The position numbers were made by a program, and so were the translations under genes. Of a DNA stretch of 64,000 bases, positions 28,346 through 36,876 are shown piece by piece. Numbering within the stretch: position 1 is the first letter of the stretch; each line of letters starts with the position of its first letter. Origin of the DNA: Paracoccus sp. N5 (GTDB lineage: Bacteria > Pseudomonadota > Alphaproteobacteria > Rhodobacterales > Rhodobacteraceae); assembly GCF_000371965.1 (NCBI RefSeq), contig NZ_AQUO01000002.1, positions 884,001 through 948,000 of the forward strand, given 5' to 3'. The notes below the pieces were generated by a model. The model made no database searches, had not been told where the DNA came from, and saw only the letters and a list, made by a program, of their open reading frames with translations.

Positions 28346-29554
28346 ATGCGCAAGCCCGTCCTGACCGTCCTGATCCTTGTCGCTGTCCTGGCGGCACTGG
28401 CTGCGGCGGTTTGGCGGGGCGAGGGCCAGGCGCAGAGCCAAAGCTACCTGACCGCGGCCGTCACGCGCGGCGATGTCGAGGTCACGGTGCTGGCCGAGGG
28501 CAAGCTGAAGCCGTCGAACCTGGTCGCGGTCGGGGCGCAGGCCTCGGGGCGGATCACCCGGCTGGCGGTGAAACTGGGCGACCGGGTCGCGAAAGGCGAC
28601 CTGATCGCCGAGATCGACTCGGTCACGCAGCAGAACCAGCTGCGCACCGCCGAGGCCGCGCTGGCGAACCTGCGCGCGCAGCACAGCGAGAAGCAATCCG
28701 TGCTGGCGCTGGCCGAAAAGACGCTGGCACGGCAGCAGAACCTGGTGCGCTCGGCCGCCGCGTCGCGCAGCGATTTCGACAGCGCCGAGCAGGCGGTCGC
28801 GGCCGCCCGCGCCCAGCTTGCCGCGCTCGAGGCCCAGATCGCCGAGGCCGAGGTCGCCATCGAGACCGCCGAGGCGAATCTCGGCTATACCCGCATCACC
28901 GCCCCCAGCGCCGGCACGGTGCTGGCCATCGTGAACCAGGCCGGGCAGACGGTGAACGCGGTGCAATCCTCGCCCACCATCGCGGTCCTGGGCGGGCTCG
29001 ACCGCATGAACGTCCATGCCGAGATCTCCGAGGCCGACATCGGCAAGGTCCAGCCCGGCCAGCGCGTGCGCTTCACCCTGCTCGACGACAGCGGCCGCAG
29101 CTACGAGGGCCGGCTGGACTCCATCGCGCCGGCGCCGCAGAGCATCGTCAACGACAGCGCGGTCAATCCCGACAGCACCACCGACAGCGACAGCAGCGCG
29201 GTCTATTACATCGGCATCATCCCGGTCGAGAACCCGGACGGCGCGCTGCGCACCTACATGACCGCGCAGGTCAGCATCCTGCTGGGCCAGGCGAAGGGCG
29301 TGCTGACCGTGCCGGCCACCGCGCTGGGACCGCCGAGCCGCGACGGCACCCAGACCGTGCGGGTGCTGGCCGGCGGCGCGCCCCAGACGCGCGAGGTCCG
29401 CATCGGGTTGAACGACAAGGTCGTGGCCGAGGTCGTCTCGGGCCTTGCCGAGGGCGAGCAGGTCATCCTGAGCGAGCAGGCCGCCGGTGCGGCTGCGGGC
29501 GGCGGTTCGGCGCGCGGCGGCCGGATGATGGGCCCGCCGCCCTTGGGAGGCTGA
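28346..29554 (+). CDS. MacA-like periplasmic adaptor
   Basis: A 402-residue membrane-fusion protein with one N-terminal transmembrane anchor (~5-22). The MacA-type features are GRITRLAVKLGDRVAKGDLIAEID, a coiled-coil hairpin (~105-180), and ITAPSAGTVLAIVNQAGQTVNA of the lipoyl domain. The C-terminus is Gly/Met/Pro-rich. It couples the MacB-type ATPase encoded three bases downstream to an outer-membrane channel; none is encoded beside it. AAGGAG precedes the ATG. Confidence 0.9.
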   Translation: MRKPVLTVLILVAVLAALAAAVWRGEGQAQSQSYLTAAVTRGDVEVTVLAEGKLKPSNLVAVGAQASGRITRLAVKLGDRVAKGDLIAEIDSVTQQNQLRTAEAALANLRAQHSEKQSVLALAEKTLARQQNLVRSAAASRSDFDSAEQAVAAARAQLAALEAQIAEAEVAIETAEANLGYTRITAPSAGTVLAIVNQAGQTVNAVQSSPTIAVLGGLDRMNVHAEISEADIGKVQPGQRVRFTLLDDSGRSYEGRLDSIAPAPQSIVNDSAVNPDSTTDSDSSAVYYIGIIPVENPDGALRTYMTAQVSILLGQAKGVLTVPATALGPPSRDGTQTVRVLAGGAPQTREVRIGLNDKVVAEVVSGLAEGEQVILSEQAAGAAAGGGSARGGRMMGPPPLGG

Positions 29555-29557
29555 GCC

Positions 29558-31495
29558 ATGGCGGCGCCGCTGATCCGGCTTGCGGGCATCTGCCGCGACT
29601 ATCCCTCGGGCGAGGGCGTGCTGCAGGTGCTGCGCGACATCGACCTGGAGATCGCGCAGGGTGAATTCGTCGCCATCACCGGCGCCTCGGGCTCGGGCAA
29701 GTCGACGCTGATGAACATCCTGGGCTGCCTCGACCGGCCCACGACGGGCAGCTACCGGCTGGACGGGCATGAGGTGGCGCAGCTCGACCCGAACGCGCTC
29801 GCCTCGCTCAGGCGCGAGTTCTTCGGCTTCATCTTCCAGCGCTACCACCTGCTTTCGGAAATGACCGCGCTCGGCAATGTCGAGGTGCCGGCGATCTATC
29901 GCGGCCTGTCCGCCGAGGCACGGCGGCGCAAGGCGCGCGGGCTCCTGGACCGGCTCGGCATGGGCCAGCGGCTGGACCACCGCCCCGGCCAGCTTTCGGG
30001 CGGCCAGCAGCAGCGGGTGTCGATCGCCCGGGCCCTGGTCAACGACGCCCGCGTCATCCTGGCCGACGAGCCGACCGGCGCGCTCGACAGCCGCAGCGGC
30101 GAGGAGGTGCTGGCGATCCTCGACGAGCTGAATGCCGAGGGCCGCACCGTCATCATCGTCACCCACGACCCCAAGGTCGCGGCCCGCGCCCGTCGCGTGA
30201 TCGAGATCGCCGACGGCCGCATCGTGGCCGACCGCGGCAACCGCCCCGCCGGCGCCGCGCTGGCCGCGCCGGCACCCGCCCGGGCGGCGGCGCCGATCCT
30301 GGGCCGGCTGGCCGAGGCGCTGCGCATGGCGCTTCTGGCGATGCGCGCCCACAAGCTGCGCAGCTTCCTGACCATGCTGGGCATCATCATCGGCATCGCC
30401 TCGGTGGTCTCGGTCGTGGCCCTGGGCGAGGGCTCGCGCCAGCGGGTGCTGTCGAACATCTCGGGGCTGGGCACCAATACCTTGCAGATCTATCCCGGCC
30501 GCGACTTCGGCGACATGCGCTCGGGGCGGGTGACGACGCTGGTCATGGCCGATGCCGAGGCGCTGGCGCGGCAGGCTTGGGCGGCCTCGGTCAGCCCGAC
30601 GGTCAGCTCCAGCCAGACCCTGCGCCACGGCGCGACCGAGCTTTCCGCCCAGATCAGCGGCGTGGGCGAGCAATATTTCGACGTGGCCGGCATCACCCTG
30701 ACCCAGGGCCGCGCCTTCGATGCCGGCGACGTGGCGGCGATGAGCCAGAATGTCGTCATCGACGAGAACACCCGCAACAGCCTGTTCGGCGAGGGCGGCA
30801 CGGCACTCGGCCAGGTCTTCATGGCCGGCAAGGTGCCGCTGCGGGTGATCGGCGTCGCCAGCGTGCGCCAGCAGGGGCCGGGCGGCAGCCGCAATCTGAC
30901 GATCTATGCGCCCTATACCACGGTGCAGGCGCGCTATCTGGGCACGACCAGCGTCAGCGGCCTGACCCTGCGCGTGCAGGACGCGGTCGACATGGCCCTG
31001 GCCGAGCAATCCGTGACCGAGCTTCTGACCCGCCGCCACGGCACCAAGGATTTCTTCACCATCAACAACGACGAGATCCGCCAGACCATCACCGCGACGA
31101 CGCAGACGCTGACGCTGCTGATCTCGGCCATCGCGGTGATCTCGCTGCTGGTGGGCGGCATCGGGGTGATGAACATCATGCTGGTCTCGGTCACCGAGCG
31201 CATCGGCGAGATCGGGCTGCGCATGGCGGTGGGGGCGCGGCGCGCCGACATCCGCTCGCAATTCCTGATCGAGGCGGTGCTGGTCTGCATCATCGGCGGC
31301 CTGGCCGGGATCCTGGCCGCGCTGGGGTTCGGCCTGGTCTTCGACCGGCTCAGCAGCGACTTCAGCCTGGTCTATTCGGCCATGTCCATGGTCCTGGCGC
31401 TGGCCAGTTCCTGCGGCATCGGCCTGGTCTTCGGCTATCTGCCCGCCGTCAGCGCCTCGCGCCTCGATCCCGTCGCGGCCCTGTCGCGCGACTAG
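29558..31495 (+). CDS. MacB-like ABC exporter (ATPase plus FtsX permease)
   Basis: A 645-residue fused transporter. The N-terminal ABC domain has Walker A GASGSGKST, signature LSGGQQQRVSIARAL and Walker B VILADEPTGALDS. The C-terminal half has one helix near residue 270, a large periplasmic domain and three FtsX helices, with IGGIGVMNIMLVSVTERIGEIGLRMAVGARR and the ending PAVSASRLDPVAALSRD. These mechanotransmission exporters drive periplasmic efflux of peptides, macrolides or siderophores; the substrate here is unknown. Confidence 0.92.
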   Translation: MAAPLIRLAGICRDYPSGEGVLQVLRDIDLEIAQGEFVAITGASGSGKSTLMNILGCLDRPTTGSYRLDGHEVAQLDPNALASLRREFFGFIFQRYHLLSEMTALGNVEVPAIYRGLSAEARRRKARGLLDRLGMGQRLDHRPGQLSGGQQQRVSIARALVNDARVILADEPTGALDSRSGEEVLAILDELNAEGRTVIIVTHDPKVAARARRVIEIADGRIVADRGNRPAGAALAAPAPARAAAPILGRLAEALRMALLAMRAHKLRSFLTMLGIIIGIASVVSVVALGEGSRQRVLSNISGLGTNTLQIYPGRDFGDMRSGRVTTLVMADAEALARQAWAASVSPTVSSSQTLRHGATELSAQISGVGEQYFDVAGITLTQGRAFDAGDVAAMSQNVVIDENTRNSLFGEGGTALGQVFMAGKVPLRVIGVASVRQQGPGGSRNLTIYAPYTTVQARYLGTTSVSGLTLRVQDAVDMALAEQSVTELLTRRHGTKDFFTINNDEIRQTITATTQTLTLLISAIAVISLLVGGIGVMNIMLVSVTERIGEIGLRMAVGARRADIRSQFLIEAVLVCIIGGLAGILAALGFGLVFDRLSSDFSLVYSAMSMVLALASSCGIGLVFGYLPAVSASRLDPVAALSRD

Positions 31496-31553
31496 CGGGG
31501 GGACGGGCCATGGCAACCACCGCGCAACCCGCCAGCCCGAAGGAGGCAACCGC

Positions 31554-32282
31554 ATGTCCGCGTCCAGGCATATCCTGATCGTCGACGACGACCCCGAGAT
31601 CCGCACCCTGCTGCGCCGCTATCTCGAGGGCCAGGGCTTCCGCGTCTCGACCGCCGCCGACCGCCGGGAATGCGAGGCGCGGGTGACGGACGGCAATCCC
31701 GACCTGATCGTGCTGGACGTGATGCTGCCCGACGGCTCGGGCCTCGACATCTGCCGCAGCCTGCACGAGCGCCGGCCCGAGCTGCGCATCATCCTGCTGA
31801 CCGCGCTCAAGGAGGACGTGGACCGCATCATCGGGCTGGAGCTCGGCGCCGACGACTACCTGGGCAAGCCCTTCAACCCGCGCGAGCTGGTCGCCCGCAT
31901 CAAGGCGGTCCTGCGCCGCAGCGGCGGCGACGAGGCGCCGGCGCCCGAACCCCGCATCTACCGCTTCGCCGGCTTCGAGGTCGATCCCGGCCAGCGCCGC
32001 GTCCTGGCCGCCGACGGCAGCGAGATCGAGCTGACCGGCGCCGAATTCGACCTGCTGCGGGTCTTCCTGGAACGGCCCGGGCGGCTCTTGTCGCGCGACC
32101 AGCTGCTGGACCTGACCCAGGGCCGCGACCGCGATCCGCTGGACCGTTCGATCGACGTGCTGATGAGCCGGCTGCGCCGCAAGCTGGCCGAGCGCCACGA
32201 CGCGCCGATCTTCCGCACCGTCCGGAACGGCGGCTACCAGATGGCGGTGCCCGTCACCAGCCAAGGGGTGGCGGCGCCGTGA
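31554..32282 (+). CDS. OmpR/PhoB-family response regulator
   Basis: A 242-residue regulator with a receiver domain (acidic Asp12/Asp13, phospho-acceptor Asp55 in LIVLDVMLP, Lys in LGKPFNP) and a C-terminal winged helix (RVLAADGSEIELTGAEFDLLRVFLERPGRLLSRDQLLD and SIDVLMSRLRRKL). AGGAGG precedes the ATG. It is encoded 58 bases after the exporter and overlaps the histidine kinase, so it very likely controls the exporter operon. Confidence 0.92.
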   Translation: MSASRHILIVDDDPEIRTLLRRYLEGQGFRVSTAADRRECEARVTDGNPDLIVLDVMLPDGSGLDICRSLHERRPELRIILLTALKEDVDRIIGLELGADDYLGKPFNPRELVARIKAVLRRSGGDEAPAPEPRIYRFAGFEVDPGQRRVLAADGSEIELTGAEFDLLRVFLERPGRLLSRDQLLDLTQGRDRDPLDRSIDVLMSRLRRKLAERHDAPIFRTVRNGGYQMAVPVTSQGVAAP

Positions 32283-33520
32283 ACTCGCTCCAGACCCGGA
32301 TCGTGGCGCTCTTGATCGCCGCCATCGTCTCGGTGGTGGTGCTGGCGAGCTTTGCCGCCACCTGGGTCATGCAGCCGCCGGCGCCGCAGGCGACGATGGA
32401 GCCGGTGGCGCGCCAGATCCACATGACCATCGCGCTGATGGGCCACGGCCCGGCGCAGGACCGGCCCGGCCGGCTGCAGGCGGCGCCGGCCGGCGGCACG
32501 GCCGATCCGCACATGACCCGCTTCCTGCAAGGCGCGCTGCGGCGCACCGGCATGCCGCTGCAGGCGCTGGTGACGCGCGAAGGGCCGCGCCAGCCGCTGA
32601 CCGCCTCGGTCCGGGTCGGCGCGCAATGGCTGATCCTGCAGATCCCCGACCTGTCGCCGCCGCCCGGGCGCTGGAAGGTGCTGGTGCTGTGGCTGACCCT
32701 GATCGTGCTCGGCAGCGCCGCGATCTCGATCCATGCCGCGCGGCGCCTGACCCGGCCCCTGCAACTGATCGAGGATGCCGTCGACCGCGTCGGCCCGGAC
32801 GGCACGCTGGAGACCATCCCCGAGACCGGCTCGGGCGAGGTGCAGGCCGCGGCCAAGGCGCTGAACCGGCTGTCGCGCCAGCTGCGCGGCGCCATGGAAA
32901 GCCGCATGCGGCTGGTCGCCGCGGCGGGCCACGACCTGCGCACGCCGATGACCCGCATGCGGCTGCGCGCCGAATTCATCGAGGACGAGGCCGAGCGGGC
33001 GAAATGGCTCTCGGACCTCGAGGAGCTGGACATGATCGCCGACAGCGCCATCCGCCTGGTGCGCGAGGAGGTCGGCGTGGACGGCGTGCAGGTCCTGCGC
33101 CTGGACCTTCTGCTTCTGGACATCGCCGCCGAGCTGCGCGCCCAGGGCCATGCGGTCGAGACCGCCGCCCTGCCCCCGCTTCGGGTCAGCGCCGGCCCGA
33201 TCGCGCTGAAGCGGGCGCTGCGGAACCTGATCGTCAATGCCGCGACCCATGGCGGCGGCGCCCGCGTGGCGCTGGCCCGCGACGGCCGCAACGCGGTGAT
33301 CCGCATCGAGGACGACGGCCCGGGCGTGCCGCCCGACCTGATCGAGCGGATCTTCGAGCCCTTCTTCCGCGTCGACCAGGCCCGGCGCAAATCCTTCCCC
33401 GGCGCGGGCCTGGGCATGGCGATCTCGCGCGAGATCATCGAGCGCCACCAGGGCAGCATCGCCATCCGCAACCGCCAGCCGCGCGGCCTGGAACAGCTCT
33501 GCACCCTGCCCTGCGCCTAG
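32279..33520 (+). CDS. Sensor histidine kinase
   Basis: A 413-residue kinase starting with GTG that overlaps the regulator stop (GTGA). It has an N-terminal helix (~6-25), a short periplasmic domain (~26-138), a second helix (~140-158), a HAMP segment, the phosphorylation motif GHDLRTPMTRMRLRAEF, an N-box NLIVNAATHG, and G-boxes IEDDGPGVP and GAGLGMAIS. EnvZ-like in plan. The periplasmic part carries His, Met and Pro residues but no recognised ligand fold. Confidence 0.9.
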   Translation: MNSLQTRIVALLIAAIVSVVVLASFAATWVMQPPAPQATMEPVARQIHMTIALMGHGPAQDRPGRLQAAPAGGTADPHMTRFLQGALRRTGMPLQALVTREGPRQPLTASVRVGAQWLILQIPDLSPPPGRWKVLVLWLTLIVLGSAAISIHAARRLTRPLQLIEDAVDRVGPDGTLETIPETGSGEVQAAAKALNRLSRQLRGAMESRMRLVAAAGHDLRTPMTRMRLRAEFIEDEAERAKWLSDLEELDMIADSAIRLVREEVGVDGVQVLRLDLLLLDIAAELRAQGHAVETAALPPLRVSAGPIALKRALRNLIVNAATHGGGARVALARDGRNAVIRIEDDGPGVPPDLIERIFEPFFRVDQARRKSFPGAGLGMAISREIIERHQGSIAIRNRQPRGLEQLCTLPCA

Positions 33521-33948
33521 GCCCCGGCCTCCTCGGCATGGTCGTGGGCGCAGAGCGCATGGTTGCCCAGCACCTCGATCACCCGGCAATCGGCGATGCG
33601 CCCGCTGCTGCATTGCGCCAGCATGCGCTGCAATTCGTCGCGCAGCGCCTCGAGCCGGCGCAGCCGGGCATTGACTGCAGCCAGCTGGCGCCCGGCGATC
33701 AGGTCGGCGGCGGCGCAGGGCTTTTCGGGATCGTCGGCCAGCGCCAGCAATTCGCGGATATCCTCAAGCGAGAAGCCCAGCTCGCGCGCGTGGCGGATGA
33801 AGGCCAGCCGCTCGACCGCCGGCCGGTCATAGAGCCGCTGGTTGCCGGTGCTGCGCCCGGCCCGAGGCAGCAGCCCGATCTGTTCGTAATAGCGGATCGT
33901 GGGCACCTTGACCCCGGTCGCGCCGCTCAGCTTGCCGATGCTCAGCAT
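33517..33948 (-). CDS. MerR-family metal-responsive regulator (CadR/ZntR/PbrR type)
   Basis: A 143-residue MerR protein: winged helix at the N-terminus (SIGKLSGATGVKVPTIRYYEQIGLLP), dimer helix, then a metal-loop region with Cys78, Cys113 and Cys121, the same spacing as the divalent-metal sensors CadR, PbrR and ZntR, plus Cys133 and C-terminal histidines (130, 135, 137). Its stop overlaps the histidine kinase stop. No metal pump or transporter gene is adjacent, so its targets are likely elsewhere, besides its own promoter. Confidence 0.85.
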   Translation of the reverse strand: MLSIGKLSGATGVKVPTIRYYEQIGLLPRAGRSTGNQRLYDRPAVERLAFIRHARELGFSLEDIRELLALADDPEKPCAAADLIAGRQLAAVNARLRRLEALRDELQRMLAQCSSGRIADCRVIEVLGNHALCAHDHAEEAGA

Positions 33949-33965
33949 GGAATGCCCCGTTAAAA

Positions 33966-33981
33966 CCTGTATCGACTATAG
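33966..33981. promoter_or_regulatory. CadR/PbrR-like operator in front of the MerR gene
   Basis: On the minus strand the sequence reads CTATAGTCGATACAGG, 14 of 16 identical to the CadR-type site as I recall it (CTATAGTGGCTACAGG). It ends 18 bases before the MerR start codon, so it would serve autoregulation from an overlapping promoter. Confidence 0.55.
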
Positions 33982-34049
33982 ATATGGGGCGCGCCGCCCC
34001 GGCCGGCAAGCGGCGATTCCCGGTGGTCCCGCCGTGCCGGCCCGGAAAA

Positions 34050-34066
34050 TCTGGCCGGAAATGTCA
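34050..34066 (+). promoter_or_regulatory. Candidate QhpR binding site upstream of qhpR
   Basis: TCTGGCCGGAAATGTCA, differing at one of 17 positions from the copy before qhpG and at two from the copy before qhpA. It contains TGNC-N6-TGNC, a direct-repeat layout typical of AraC-family half-sites, and points at qhpR, 202 bases before its start. Confidence 0.55.
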
Positions 34067-34267
34067 AATCCGCTGCCTGCCGCCCGAGCCGCGCGTTTCC
34101 CGGCAACCCTTGGGAATTGCTGTTTTTTCGCGACGATCCGCCCTCGCCCGGCGCGGCAAGGCTTTTCTGTGGATCGGGGCGGCTTTGTGATAAGCTCGCC
34201 CAACCAACAGGGATAGCCGGGCCAAGGCGCGAAACAGCGGCCAACCGGCGCAGCCACGGGAAACGCC

Positions 34268-35245
34268 ATGCAAGCGTCATGGATTCGCGGAGCCGTCGCA
34301 TCGATGCTTCTGGGGCCCGAGGCCGACCCCGCCCAGGCGGCCGAAATCCCCATGCCGCTGGAAACCTTCGTCAGCCGCCTGGAACAGGAACGCGCCGGCA
34401 CCACCGACGGGACGCATTGCTGGCGCTCGGGCCAGCAGATCAGCCTGCCCAGCATCGGCATCCTGGGCGAGGCCATCGCCCCGCGCCGCACCCTGGGCGA
34501 GGCGCTGCGGCTGTTCGCGCGCGGCTTTCCGGTGCTGCAATCGAACAGCTCGGTCACGCTGGAGGTCACCGGGGACGAGGCGCATGTCTCCTATCGCGTG
34601 CTCGACCCGCGCATCTGGCCGCGCCGCGCCGATGCCGAGCTGACGCTGGGCCTGATCCGCGGCATCTGCGACCGCTACGGCGTCCCGCGCGAGGCGATCC
34701 AGGACCTGTGCTTCGAACACCAGCCCGACCGCGACCTGCGCGCGCTGGCCCGGCACCTGGGCCGGATGCCGCGTTTCGGCCAGGACGAGAACCGGATCAC
34801 CTTTTCCGCCAGCGCGCTGTCGCACCGGCTGCGCGCCGAACCGCCGGGGGATGCGATGGAGCCCGCGAAACGCCTGGACGAGGCCCTGGTCGAATTGCGT
34901 CGCCAGACCCCGGTGTCGCAGCGCGTCCACGCGCTGATCCTGTCGCAGATGCAGCACGGGCTGGTGAACCAGGCCGACGTGGCCGCCCTGCTCGGCATGT
35001 CGGAACGCGGCCTGCGCCGGGCGCTTGCCGCCGAGGGCCAGCCCTTCCATGCCATCCTCGAGGAATGCCGGCGCGCGCATGGCTTCGCGCTGCTGGTGCG
35101 GGGTGACCGGCTGTTCGGCGAGATCGCGCTGCTGCTGGGCTATTCCGATCAGACCGCGTTTTCGCGGGCATTCTCGCGCTGGTACGGGGTTTCGCCGCGC
35201 GAGATCAGGAAGATGGGCGCCGAGGAGGTCAGCGTGATCCGCTGA
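34268..35245 (+). CDS. qhpR: AraC-family regulator QhpR
   Basis: A 325-residue activator with an N-terminal arabinose-binding-like effector domain (OruR/ArgR type) and a C-terminal AraC helix-turn-helix (NQADVAALLGMSERGLRRALAAEG and FGEIALLLGYSDQTAFSRAFSRWYGVSPREIR). In P. denitrificans the AraC-type gene linked to this locus, qhpR, is needed for amine-induced expression of the dehydrogenase; position and family match. Its 3' 97 bases overlap the end of the convergent qhpF. Confidence 0.85.
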   Translation: MQASWIRGAVASMLLGPEADPAQAAEIPMPLETFVSRLEQERAGTTDGTHCWRSGQQISLPSIGILGEAIAPRRTLGEALRLFARGFPVLQSNSSVTLEVTGDEAHVSYRVLDPRIWPRRADAELTLGLIRGICDRYGVPREAIQDLCFEHQPDRDLRALARHLGRMPRFGQDENRITFSASALSHRLRAEPPGDAMEPAKRLDEALVELRRQTPVSQRVHALILSQMQHGLVNQADVAALLGMSERGLRRALAAEGQPFHAILEECRRAHGFALLVRGDRLFGEIALLLGYSDQTAFSRAFSRWYGVSPREIRKMGAEEVSVIR

Positions 35246-36876
35246 TCGAAGAAGCCCTCGCGCGCCGGGCCGCTGTGGGCGATGAAGATGCGCGTGACCG
35301 GTCGGCGGTCGATGGCGGCCAGGATGCGCCGGCAGGCGGCATCGTCGATTTCCGAGAAGGCCTCGTCGAAGACCAGCACCTCGGCCGGGCGCAGCAGCGC
35401 GCGGGCGATGGCGATGCGCTGGCGCAACCCGCCCGACAGATTGGCGCCGGTTTCGCTGACCGGCGTGTCGAGCCCGGCCACGGCCCGCGCCCAGGACGCC
35501 AGGTCGGCATCGGCCAGCGCCTGCCACAGCGCCGCATCCGAAGCCTCGGGCGCGGCCAGCCGCAGGTTCTGCGCCAGCGTGCCGCGCAGGATCGCCGGGC
35601 GTTGCGCCAGGTGCAGGATGCGCCCGGCCAGCGCCGACGGGCGCAGGCTGGCCGCGTCGCAGCCGCCGACCAGCGCCCGACCCTCGGCCAGCGCCGCGTC
35701 GCGGGTCAGGGTGGCGACCAGCCGCGACTTGCCGATCCCCGAGGGGCCGTCGACCAGCACCCGCGCGCCGGGCAGGATCATGGCGCTGACCGGGTGGTGG
35801 TCGGCATGGGCGGCGCGGGCCTGCGCGAAGGCCAGGACCAGCGGCCCGTCGGGCGGTGCGGCGCCTTCGTCCGGGCGGGCGCCGGCGATGACCGCGCCCA
35901 GCCGGTCGGCCGCCACGCGCGCGCGGGCCTGGGCGTGATAGAGGCCCAGAAGGTTCCGCAACGGCCCCGACATCATCCCGGCATAGGCCAGGAAGGCGAC
36001 CAGCGTGCCGATCTGCCATTCGCCGCGCACCACCTGCCAGCCGCCGACCAGCAGGATGGTGCCGCGCATCAGGGCGGTGATGGTCTGGCTGACCGCGCCC
36101 ACCGTTTCGGACCACAGCCGCTGCCGCATCAGCCCGCCGATCTGCTGTCCTTGGGCAGTGCGGAACCCGGCCTCGCGCTGGTCGAGCGCGCCGAGCCCGC
36201 GCAGCGTCGCCCGCGCCGCCAGCGTCTCGGCCATCTGCGAGGACAGCGCGCCGCGCTGGCCGCGCACCGTCTCGGCCAGGGCGCGCGTCCTGGGCCGGGC
36301 GCGGGATAAAAACCACAGCTCGAAGGGCGCGGCGATCAGCGGCAGCGCCGCCATGCGCCAGTCCAGCGCCAGCATCAGCGCAAAGCCGCCGGCCAGCCGG
36401 AACAGCGCGCCGGCCGCGACCAGCACCGTGTCGAAGGCAAAGCTCTGGATTTCGGCGCAATCGCCGTCGAGCCGCGCCATCGCCTCGCCCAGCGGCAGGT
36501 CGGGGCGCTCGGGATCACGGGCCAGCGCGGCGGCGAACAGCCGGCCGCGCAGGTCGGCCAGCATCCCGGCCGAGGCGCGCAGGTGCAGCATGGCGTTCAT
36601 CATCCCGAAGCCCACCGCGCCCAGCCCCAGCGCAAAGGACAGCCCGGCCCAGAAGATCAGCGCGCCCATGTCGCGTGCCATGATGCCGGCGTCGATCACC
36701 TGCCGGGTCAGCATCGGCATCGCCAGCCCCAGCGCCGCCGCCGCCAGCGAGGCCGCCAGCACCAAGGCCGCCGAGGGCAGCGCCCGCGCCATGACCGGCG
36801 CGATCCAAGGCCCGGCCTCGGGGCCAAAGATCAGACGCGCCAGCCGGGGCGCGGCCTTGGCGGCAAGCCTAGCCAT
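35149..36876 (-). CDS. qhpF: ABC transporter QhpF (permease-ATPase fusion)
   Basis: A 575-residue half-transporter: six hydrophobic segments (residues ~25-310), then an ATPase domain with Walker A GPSGIGKS, signature LSGGLRQRIAIARALL and Walker B VLVFDEAFSEID. In the known qhp system QhpF is required for biogenesis and is thought to export the modified gamma-subunit precursor to the periplasm. The start at 36876 overlaps the qhpE stop by 8 bases. The tail (RGETPYQRENARENAV) is encoded antisense to the last helix of qhpR. Confidence 0.87.
   Translation of the reverse strand: MARLAAKAAPRLARLIFGPEAGPWIAPVMARALPSAALVLAASLAAAALGLAMPMLTRQVIDAGIMARDMGALIFWAGLSFALGLGAVGFGMMNAMLHLRASAGMLADLRGRLFAAALARDPERPDLPLGEAMARLDGDCAEIQSFAFDTVLVAAGALFRLAGGFALMLALDWRMAALPLIAAPFELWFLSRARPRTRALAETVRGQRGALSSQMAETLAARATLRGLGALDQREAGFRTAQGQQIGGLMRQRLWSETVGAVSQTITALMRGTILLVGGWQVVRGEWQIGTLVAFLAYAGMMSGPLRNLLGLYHAQARARVAADRLGAVIAGARPDEGAAPPDGPLVLAFAQARAAHADHHPVSAMILPGARVLVDGPSGIGKSRLVATLTRDAALAEGRALVGGCDAASLRPSALAGRILHLAQRPAILRGTLAQNLRLAAPEASDAALWQALADADLASWARAVAGLDTPVSETGANLSGGLRQRIAIARALLRPAEVLVFDEAFSEIDDAACRRILAAIDRRPVTRIFIAHSGPAREGFFDQRITLTSSAPIFLISRGETPYQRENARENAV

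Larger units (their letters stand above)
33949..34267. other. Divergent intergenic region between merR and qhpR
   Basis: 319 bases without a gene. It holds the MerR-type operator at 33966-33981 and a copy of the proposed QhpR motif at 34050-34066; both are listed separately. The rest, including a T-run at ~34124-34129, shows no further recognisable element. Confidence 0.6.

Noticed and set aside
27854..31606. A 1250-codon antisense frame across the MacAB-like genes
   Set aside because: Only its last 68 codons (27854-28060) lie outside known genes and look membrane-like; the rest mirrors conserved coding sequence.
34050..34066. Reading the shared qhp motif as a sigma-54 promoter (TGGC ... GC)
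   Set aside because: The GG and the next GC/TC are not spaced by the required ten bases, so it does not fit the -24/-12 pattern.
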